10,208 nt of DNA from the NCBI RefSeq assembly GCF_946478835.1, contig NZ_CAMLDV010000126.1, forward strand, positions 1 through 10,208, given 5' to 3'. Made by a program: the position numbers and the translations under genes. The notes below the pieces were generated by a model that was not told the origin of the DNA, made no database searches, and was given only the letters and a program-made list of their open reading frames with translations. Source of the DNA: an uncultured Bdellovibrio sp. Its GTDB lineage: Bacteria > Bdellovibrionota > Bdellovibrionia > Bdellovibrionales > Bdellovibrionaceae. Shown here piece by piece: positions 5,670 through 10,208 of this stretch. How positions within the stretch are numbered: the stretch's first letter is position 1; each line of letters starts with the position of its first letter.

Positions 5670-6377
5670 TTACTTTTTCAATTCCAAGACGCGAGTCTCT
5701 TTAACCGATTTTCCGTCGTCATATTTGGTTTCTACGACAACGACTTCACCCTCGCGGATGGCCGCTACAAATCCTTCGCTTCGGCCGATCTTTGAATTTT
5801 TAGTTACAGTAAATACAGCGCCATCCGGATCGCGAATCATCGCGCGCGGCGTGCGCACATCCCACAAGATACCGACAACCTGCAAACGCTCGATTTCCCA
5901 ACGCTGCAATGGTTCTAGGATCTCATTCGGTTTTGCGATGTCAGAACCGCCGTTATCTTTAGGACGAACCGTTCTGAAAACTTTGAACGGATCTCTTTTT
6001 CCTGTCGGATCGTAACGGTAACCATCGCTCGGCAAAATACTTGCTGGCGGAGGAGTTTGCGCTGTTGCACCGTCACCCACTGGCATTTCGTTTTCCATTG
6101 GTGGCGGTGGCACCGAAGGTTGTTGCTGTTGCGCAGCTCCAGGCGGGGCCGCAGGTTGCTGTTGTGGCGGCGGAGTTCCTGGCTTAGGAGGAGTTGCTCC
6201 TGCAGGCGGAACTTGAGTCGATTCCACTTCTTTTAAGAAGTCTGCGGGTAAATCTCCATTAGACGGAGTTTCTTGAGAATGCGCAGGAGCCATAAACTTC
6301 ACGCTCACTGCAAAAGCAAGCCAAAGTCCCAAAGAGGCTACTAGAATGTAAGATACAATCCATCTTACAGATTTCAC
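5670..6377 (-). CDS. pilP: type IV pilus assembly protein PilP, non-lipidated
   Basis: PilP joins the inner-membrane PilN/PilO complex to the N0 domain of PilQ. The family signature is visible: DPTGKRDPF (123-131, the conserved RDPF), then EPLQRWEIERLQVVGILWD (155-173) and a beta-sandwich homology region (about 160-233, including PRAMIRDPDGAVFTV and EGEVVVVE). Residues 8-30 form a hydrophobic helix. The segment about 55-115 is an extended Pro/Gln linker that can span the periplasm. The protein has no cysteine at all, so the lipobox of classical PilP is missing. It must be anchored by the N-terminal helix or released by cleavage near AHS-QE (32-36). The start is GTG, overlapping the pilO stop by 4 bp (GTGA), with GGAG eight bases upstream. 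Confidence 0.93.
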   Translation of the reverse strand: MKSVRWIVSYILVASLGLWLAFAVSVKFMAPAHSQETPSNGDLPADFLKEVESTQVPPAGATPPKPGTPPPQQQPAAPPGAAQQQQPSVPPPPMENEMPVGDGATAQTPPPASILPSDGYRYDPTGKRDPFKVFRTVRPKDNGGSDIAKPNEILEPLQRWEIERLQVVGILWDVRTPRAMIRDPDGAVFTVTKNSKIGRSEGFVAAIREGEVVVVETKYDDGKSVKETRVLELKK

Positions 6378-6982
6378 TGCGGAGTCTCCGTTCCTGCCGT
6401 TCCATCAGCAGTTTTTTTCTTTTCTTCAGGAGCCAGTTTGTAGCCGACCACCTGACCTTCAAATTTTAATTTCTTACTTCCAGGTTCAGACTCTGTGATC
6501 ACGACGTTTTTCACACGAGCCATACGTTCTGCTGTCGATACCAAGAAAGAAAATTGCGCAAGTTCCGCATAACTTCCTTCCAACGTCACATCCACAGGAA
6601 CTTCTTCAACGACTTCTTTTTTAACCTTGTCGCCTGGTTTTTTCGATTTCACACTCACACCGGCATTGCGGGCAAAGTCGTCAATCGCTTTATTGATATC
6701 AATAGAGAAAAGCACAGACGGAAGACGACGAGAGATCTCTTGATACTTTTGGCTAAGTTGTCCGACCTTCTCTTGCATCTCTTGCACTTGCTTGAGAGTA
6801 GCATCCGTGTCTTTTTTCTTATTTTCTTCTTCTTGAAGCTGTTGGCTGATTTGCACGATTTGCGCGTCAACAGCGGAGCCGTCGTCGTACAGTGCATACC
6901 AATAAAAAGCCGTCAGTCCTAATCCGATGATCAGGACCTTACTGATTTGTTGGGCTGCGAGAGTTTCAAAGAACTTATTCAT
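6374..6982 (-). CDS. pilO: type IV pilus inner-membrane protein PilO
   Basis: PilO is a bitopic inner-membrane protein that pairs with PilN in the alignment complex. In 202 residues: a short cytoplasmic N-terminus, one membrane helix (about 14-31, ISKVLIIGLGLTAFYWYAL), a charged coiled coil (about 38-85, QISQQLQEEENKKK to QEISRRLP), then a ferredoxin-like alpha/beta periplasmic domain (about 90-185, with VDVTLEGSYAELAQFSFLV and LKFEGQVVGYKL). The tail is a disordered Lys/Thr/Gly stretch. It lies between pilN and pilP with 4-bp overlaps on both sides (ATGA, GTGA), which implies translational coupling and a fixed ratio of the proteins. Confidence 0.94.
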   Translation of the reverse strand: MNKFFETLAAQQISKVLIIGLGLTAFYWYALYDDGSAVDAQIVQISQQLQEEENKKKDTDATLKQVQEMQEKVGQLSQKYQEISRRLPSVLFSIDINKAIDDFARNAGVSVKSKKPGDKVKKEVVEEVPVDVTLEGSYAELAQFSFLVSTAERMARVKNVVITESEPGSKKLKFEGQVVGYKLAPEEKKKTADGTAGTETPQ

Positions 6983-7587
6983 TCGGGTCTCTCCAACAAA
7001 CAGCTAATTTCAAACTTTTTTAACATCACGCCATCTTGGTTGATCTCGCTTGAACTTACCAAGTTCACGTCCATTAAGAACGCGCTCTTTGTTAACGCTT
7101 CCAAGAAAGAAGACACCTCAAAATCACTCAAAGCCAGACCTTGCACATTCACTTTATCCGGATTGATTTGCACGCGTGTGAGCCATGCTTTTTCAGGAAT
7201 CACAGTTTGCAACAGATCCAAAACACGGATTTCTCTTTGCCGGTCTTTAGCGATTTTTTCCAAGGCTGAAATACGTGCTTCAATCAAAGCTTCGTCTTCC
7301 TTAAATTTTTTGATCTCAGCCACAGAAGCAGCTTGTTTTGAATTGTAGTTTTGCAACTCTGTCAAAACCTGCGTTTTTGCGTTGAGATCAGCAACCTTGC
7401 CCGGAACGTTTTGATTTTGGTAAATGTATAAAGCCAACGGTCCCACAAGAATCAAAACCAAACGCTTCAGGGCCTCTTTTCTTACCTCATCAGGAGCTAA
7501 GAAACTGTCTGATGAAATTCCCAGTGAAGCCCCAAGAGGAGACCCCGCGCTGACTGAAGCTCCGGATGCCAGATTGATTTTAATCAT
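6979..7587 (-). CDS. pilN: type IV pilus inner-membrane protein PilN
   Basis: PilN is a bitopic inner-membrane protein whose cytoplasmic N-terminal tail docks into PilM. The tail is visible as MIKINLA, equivalent to the conserved INLLP-type motif. A Ser/Gly-rich segment of about 30 residues (8-38) separates it from the membrane helix (about 43-57, LVLILVGPLALYIYQ), longer than the short connector in Pseudomonas or Thermus PilN. A coiled coil (about 65-125) and an alpha/beta domain (about 126-198, VIPEKAWLTRVQ, VNVQGLALSDFEVSSFLEAL) follow. The length of 202 residues is normal. It overlaps pilM and pilO by 4 bp each. Confidence 0.94.
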   Translation of the reverse strand: MIKINLASGASVSAGSPLGASLGISSDSFLAPDEVRKEALKRLVLILVGPLALYIYQNQNVPGKVADLNAKTQVLTELQNYNSKQAASVAEIKKFKEDEALIEARISALEKIAKDRQREIRVLDLLQTVIPEKAWLTRVQINPDKVNVQGLALSDFEVSSFLEALTKSAFLMDVNLVSSSEINQDGVMLKKFEISCLLERPE

Positions 7588-8639
7588 GATGCATCCCCCA
7601 CTTCACGCAAAGCGAGACCTGTCACAACGCCAGCAAAAGAGCTGATTTGATCCAAGTATTCTGGAGAGAATTTTTTCGGATTCGCTTTCACACGCAAGAA
7701 TGGATTAAATGGCTCCATCAAAATGCCTGTCACGCGAGACACAGTCTCTGTCAGGCCTGATGTTGCGGAACTTCCGCCCGTGAAAAAACAACGGCTCAGG
7801 ACCAGACCATTTGTTGTCGCACTTAAGAAGTCCAAGCTGCTGCGAATCTCTTCTGTCACCGCTTCATTTGTTGCGCTGATGATGCTGTGAACTTCGTCGG
7901 GAACTTCACGGCGAGAGATCGCGCTCAGTTTAAGGGCTTCGGCTTCAGCCACCGTCACGCCCATCGCTTTGTGGATTTCATTCGTGTAGTTAGCACCACC
8001 CACAGGAATATCACGGCAGAAAATCACTTCGCCATTTTGCACGACCACGAAGTTTGTGATCGATGCACCGAAGTTCAGAATTCCGATAACTTCTCCAGGG
8101 ATTTTTCCGTAATTCAACTCAAAGGCATTTGCGAGAGCGAAACCACTCACGTCCAAAACGCCGCAAGAAAGTCCACTCACCTCAATCACTTGTGTGTACT
8201 GAGTGACAAGTTCGTTTTGAGCGGCGATCAACAAAATATCCATCGTGTCCGGAGAGCTGCTGCCCGCCAGAATATGATGGGCCAAGCTGATATTGTTGAT
8301 ATCAAATGGAATGTATTGCTCTGCCTCGAAACGGATTTGATCTTTGATAAGTTTTTTATCCATTTTGGGAATCGTGATTTTCTTCACGATCACGGCTGTA
8401 CCCCACATTGCCGTTGAGATGCTCTTGCGTTTGGATTTTACTTCATTGATCAAAGATTGAATCGCGATACCAACAGAAGCGATATCAACAATCTCACCAC
8501 CAGAAACAGAATTCGGCGGAGTCGGCGCGAAACCAAAAGAAAGCAACTGGGCTCCTTTGCCACTGAAGTCCATTTCAGCCAGTTTGATGGAACTCGTTCC
8601 GATATCGAGTCCGATAACTTTCTTCGATTTAAAAAACAT
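7584..8639 (-). CDS. pilM: type IV pilus actin-like ATPase PilM
   Basis: PilM is a cytoplasmic FtsA/MreB-fold protein that binds ATP and the PilN tail and connects the pilus motor platform to the inner-membrane complex. Motifs in 351 residues: phosphate-1 loop GLDIGTSSIKL (10-20), the PilM-specific EQYIPFDI (107-114), phosphate-2 LNFGASITNF (188-197), GEVIFCRDIPVGG (203-215) and the adenosine motif FTGGSSATSGL (286-296). The length is typical. The start is ATG at the conserved N-terminus. The ribosome binding site is weak, with GGGGAAG too far upstream for ideal spacing. It is the first gene of the pilMNOPQ cluster, about 75 nt downstream of a strong promoter. Confidence 0.96.
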   Translation of the reverse strand: MFFKSKKVIGLDIGTSSIKLAEMDFSGKGAQLLSFGFAPTPPNSVSGGEIVDIASVGIAIQSLINEVKSKRKSISTAMWGTAVIVKKITIPKMDKKLIKDQIRFEAEQYIPFDINNISLAHHILAGSSSPDTMDILLIAAQNELVTQYTQVIEVSGLSCGVLDVSGFALANAFELNYGKIPGEVIGILNFGASITNFVVVQNGEVIFCRDIPVGGANYTNEIHKAMGVTVAEAEALKLSAISRREVPDEVHSIISATNEAVTEEIRSSLDFLSATTNGLVLSRCFFTGGSSATSGLTETVSRVTGILMEPFNPFLRVKANPKKFSPEYLDQISSFAGVVTGLALREVGDAS

Positions 8640-8684
8640 GCTTTCGCTGCTTCCCCAGTTGTATCACTCAGATGTCATTTCAAA

Positions 8685-8709
8685 GACTTACGTCCTTGGG
8701 ACACAAGTC
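8685..8709 (-). promoter_or_regulatory. pilM 5' leader hairpin
   Basis: In the minus-strand RNA an 11-bp stem forms between 8709-8699 and 8695-8685 around a three-base loop (CAA). Nine pairs are Watson-Crick and two are G-U wobbles, so the fold is good only in the pil operon sense strand. It starts a few bases after the predicted transcription start and about 45 nt before the pilM ATG. It may stabilise the mRNA or be a regulatory site. There is no U-run, so it is not a terminator. Confidence 0.5.
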
Positions 8710-8721
8710 CTAAATAATAAA

Positions 8722-8750
8722 ATTATTTCTGCTTGGACAGGGAATGTCAA
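8722..8750 (-). promoter_or_regulatory. pil operon promoter upstream of pilM
   Basis: The minus strand has a perfect -35 TTGACA (8750-8745), an optimal 17-nt spacer and -10 AATAAT (8727-8722), five of six consensus bases. The sequence after it is AT-rich. Transcription would begin near 8715, giving a leader of about 75 nt before pilM. It is the best sigma-70-type promoter in the window and explains separate expression of pilMNOPQ plus the lipoprotein from pilD. Confidence 0.75.
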
Positions 8751-8771
8751 ATATGGCTCTCGGGAACTTCT

Positions 8772-8803
8772 AAAAAGGTCCAGATATCAAAATGTTATAT
8801 CTG
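8772..8803 (-). terminator. probable terminator after pilD
   Basis: CAGATAT (minus 8803-8797) and ATATCTG (8787-8781) form a 7-bp stem with a nine-base loop, starting 7 bp after the pilD stop codon. It is followed on the minus strand by GACCTTTTTA, giving a run of five U. The stem is AT-rich, so termination may be partial, and some read-through into pilM is possible. Confidence 0.5.
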
Positions 8804-8809
8804 AGAAAA

Positions 8810-9601
8810 TTAGCCTAAGCCGGGTAAAAATAGGTTCAAGTACCAAAGGGCGATAGTCTCTCCACCGAACAAATACAAAATAGCACCTAAGGCCAGGTAA
8901 GGTCCGAATGGAATTACGGTCTTTAGTCCAGCCTTCTGTTTTCTTGCAGCGATCAAACCGATCACACTTCCGATGATGGCTGAAGACATAATCACAAAAG
9001 GAATGGCTTTCCATCCAAGCAAAGCACCGATCCAAGCAAGGAGTTTGATGTCTCCCCCACCCATGCCTTCTTGTTTTGTTAGTAGATAGTACACGTAAGC
9101 CATGCCCCACAAAAATCCGCCGCCCATCAAAACGCCGAAAAGAGCATCTAAGAATTCACGATGAGGATTCAAGGCAGCACCCACAAGACCAATCACGATG
9201 CCAGAGAGAGTGAATTCATCAGGCAAAATCATGTGATCAAGATCGATAAAGGTGCAGACAACGAGTCCGAAAATAAAAATCAAATATTCCAACAGCGACC
9301 ACGAAAATCCAACGTAGTGAAAGCTTAAAGTGAAAAGGCCCGCCATGATGAGTTCCACTAATGGGTAACGGAAAGAGAATTTTGCGCCACAGTGACGGCA
9401 TTTCCCGCGCAAAATAAACCAGCTAAAAATTGGAATATTGTCGTACCATTTGATCGGCGTTTTGCAGTTGTAACAATAACTGCGAGGCTTTACGACGCTT
9501 TCTTCTTTTGGCAAACGATAAATCACGACGTTGGCGAAACTTCCGAAGATCGCGCCCAAGATAAAGAAAAAAACGTAGAAAGTTAGATCCAAATTAGACA
9601 A
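8810..9601 (-). CDS. pilD: prepilin peptidase / N-methyltransferase PilD
   Basis: PilD is the inner-membrane aspartyl protease that removes the leader from type IV prepilins and pseudopilins and methylates the new N-terminus. Using the TTG start at 9601 (263 aa): the first membrane helix contains GAIFGSFANVVIYRLP (16-31). The cytoplasmic zinc domain has two CxxC pairs (C43/C46, C68/C71) around WYDNIPIFSW. The catalytic aspartates are D120 in FIDLDHMILPD and D184 in GMGGGD, the GxGD protease signature. About eight membrane segments are visible. I chose the TTG at 9601 because GGAG lies eight bases upstream and the overlap with the permease gene is then only 8 bp. Another in-frame TTG at 9634 has no ribosome binding site. 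The gene may also process type II secretion pseudopilins. Confidence 0.95.
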   Translation of the reverse strand: MSNLDLTFYVFFFILGAIFGSFANVVIYRLPKEESVVKPRSYCYNCKTPIKWYDNIPIFSWFILRGKCRHCGAKFSFRYPLVELIMAGLFTLSFHYVGFSWSLLEYLIFIFGLVVCTFIDLDHMILPDEFTLSGIVIGLVGAALNPHREFLDALFGVLMGGGFLWGMAYVYYLLTKQEGMGGGDIKLLAWIGALLGWKAIPFVIMSSAIIGSVIGLIAARKQKAGLKTVIPFGPYLALGAILYLFGGETIALWYLNLFLPGLG

Positions 9602-10208
9602 TGTCTTTTCTCCTGAAGAAGAAATTTGTGGCAAGGATGAGTAAAATTCCCCATCCCGTCATGTGTGCGAGCATCCACCCTACATTTTGCGCAGGAATTC
9701 CGTTTTCCAAGAAGTAAGCGGACTTCCAGTTCATGCGGTAAAGATTAGGCGTGATCCAATGGAAAACTTTAACGGCTTGAATGAAAAGTTCTTCTTTGCT
9801 TTTTTCAGCGAAGAACGAAAGATCACCGAGCCAATGTCCCAGAAGGAAAACCATAAAGCCAGCGCCCAGTGCAAGCACAGGTCTTACGATCAAACTAAAG
9901 CAGATCACCAGACACAAGATCACAGCACTTTCAAACCAAAGACTCAGACATATTTCTACAAATGACAGCCAAAGATTGGGTTCTTTCCAAAGACCCAAAA
10001 GAACCCAAAGCAGAACCCCCAAAGCTGTTAATAAAAGAGTGTTCAGTGCAAGGACACCAAAGATTTTTCCCAGGATGAATTGCTCACGACTGACAGGCCT
10101 TGAAAGAATCAATAGACATGTTTGTTTTTCGATTTCTTTAGCGAGTAAATAGGAACCTGAAAAAAGAGAAACTCCGAGGGCCGCGACCTGAATTGCCAGG
10201 AATCCAAA
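9594..10208 (-). CDS. ABC-2 type transporter permease, 5' end cut off
   Basis: The reading frame is open to the right edge, so the N-terminal part lies outside the window. The visible 204 residues are the C-terminal portion of an ABC-2 family permease. The cytoplasmic coupling segment LAKEIEKQTCLLILSRPVSR (residues 23-42 of the fragment) and the following FILGK (44-48) are the typical motif of the family. Four or five membrane helices follow (for example VLALNTLLLTALGVLLWVLL), and the protein ends in a basic FFFRRKDIV tail. The cognate ATPase gene would be expected upstream, beyond 10208. Related permeases act in export of lipids, polysaccharides, drugs or gliding-related substrates, and the substrate here is unknown. 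Its stop overlaps the chosen pilD start by 8 bp, so the two are probably cotranscribed and translationally coupled. Confidence 0.88.
   Translation of the reverse strand, partial: FGFLAIQVAALGVSLFSGSYLLAKEIEKQTCLLILSRPVSREQFILGKIFGVLALNTLLLTALGVLLWVLLGLWKEPNLWLSFVEICLSLWFESAVILCLVICFSLIVRPVLALGAGFMVFLLGHWLGDLSFFAEKSKEELFIQAVKVFHWITPNLYRMNWKSAYFLENGIPAQNVGWMLAHMTGWGILLILATNFFFRRKDIV

Noticed and set aside
9602..9634. pilD start at the TTG at 9634
   Set aside because: No Shine-Dalgarno sequence precedes it, and it would overlap the permease by 41 bp. The TTG at 9601 has GGAG at good spacing and keeps the whole first membrane helix.
10110..10112. Internal TTG at 10112 as the start of the permease
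   Set aside because: The frame stays open to position 10208, and the residues before 10112 contain the conserved permease segment ending LAKEIEKQT, so the gene is truncated by the window edge rather than starting here.

Overview
The window looks like chromosomal DNA of a Bdellovibrio-type predatory bacterium (Bdellovibrionota, formerly Deltaproteobacteria). The gene content, protein style and moderate base composition suggest this, but no sequence search was possible, so the assignment is an inference. Almost everything is on the minus strand. The core is a complete type IV pilus (T4P) assembly operon. There are no insertion sequences, phage genes or CRISPR arrays, and the region reads as ordinary vertically inherited chromosome.

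Layout on the minus strand, from high to low coordinates: (1) the C-terminal part of an ABC-2 type permease, cut by the right edge (9594-10208); (2) pilD, the prepilin peptidase/methylase, overlapping the permease end (8810-9601); (3) an intergenic gap of about 170 bp with a probable pilD terminator, a strong sigma-70-type promoter (TTGACA-17-AATAAT) and a stable 5' leader hairpin; (4) pilM-pilN-pilO-pilP, each pair overlapping by 4 bp, followed by pilQ and, 12 bp later, an uncharacterised lipoprotein gene (8639 down to 2898), ending in a strong intrinsic terminator at about 2841-2873; (5) rarA/mgsA, an AAA+ replication-fork ATPase, whose promoter lies so close to its ATG that the mRNA may be leaderless; (6) a small plus-strand cupin gene (1144-1449) whose tail overlaps the rarA tail; (7) an unrecognised 170-residue protein gene (409-921) with its own terminator; (8) a tRNA-Ala(UGC) gene (179-254); (9) at the left edge, a promoter with an A-rich upstream element followed by two boxA-like antitermination elements, which looks like the leader of a ribosomal RNA operon whose 16S gene would start just outside the window.

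How the pilus genes work together: PilM (cytoplasmic, actin-like) binds the N-terminal tail of PilN. PilN and PilO (bitopic inner-membrane coiled-coil proteins) form the alignment complex. PilP links them across the periplasm to the outer-membrane secretin PilQ, through which the pilus passes. PilD cuts and methylates the prepilins. T4P are known to be needed for prey entry by Bdellovibrio. Two departures from the textbook system stand out: PilQ carries a lipobox (a lipoprotein secretin, possibly self-piloting), while PilP, normally an inner-membrane lipoprotein, has no cysteine and must be held by an N-terminal membrane helix or be secreted. The extra lipoprotein at the end of the operon is a candidate new T4P component.

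The strongest non-coding signals are the rRNA-leader-like region, 10-bp complementary arms flanking the tRNA, nested palindromes upstream of the cupin gene, and the pilM leader hairpin.
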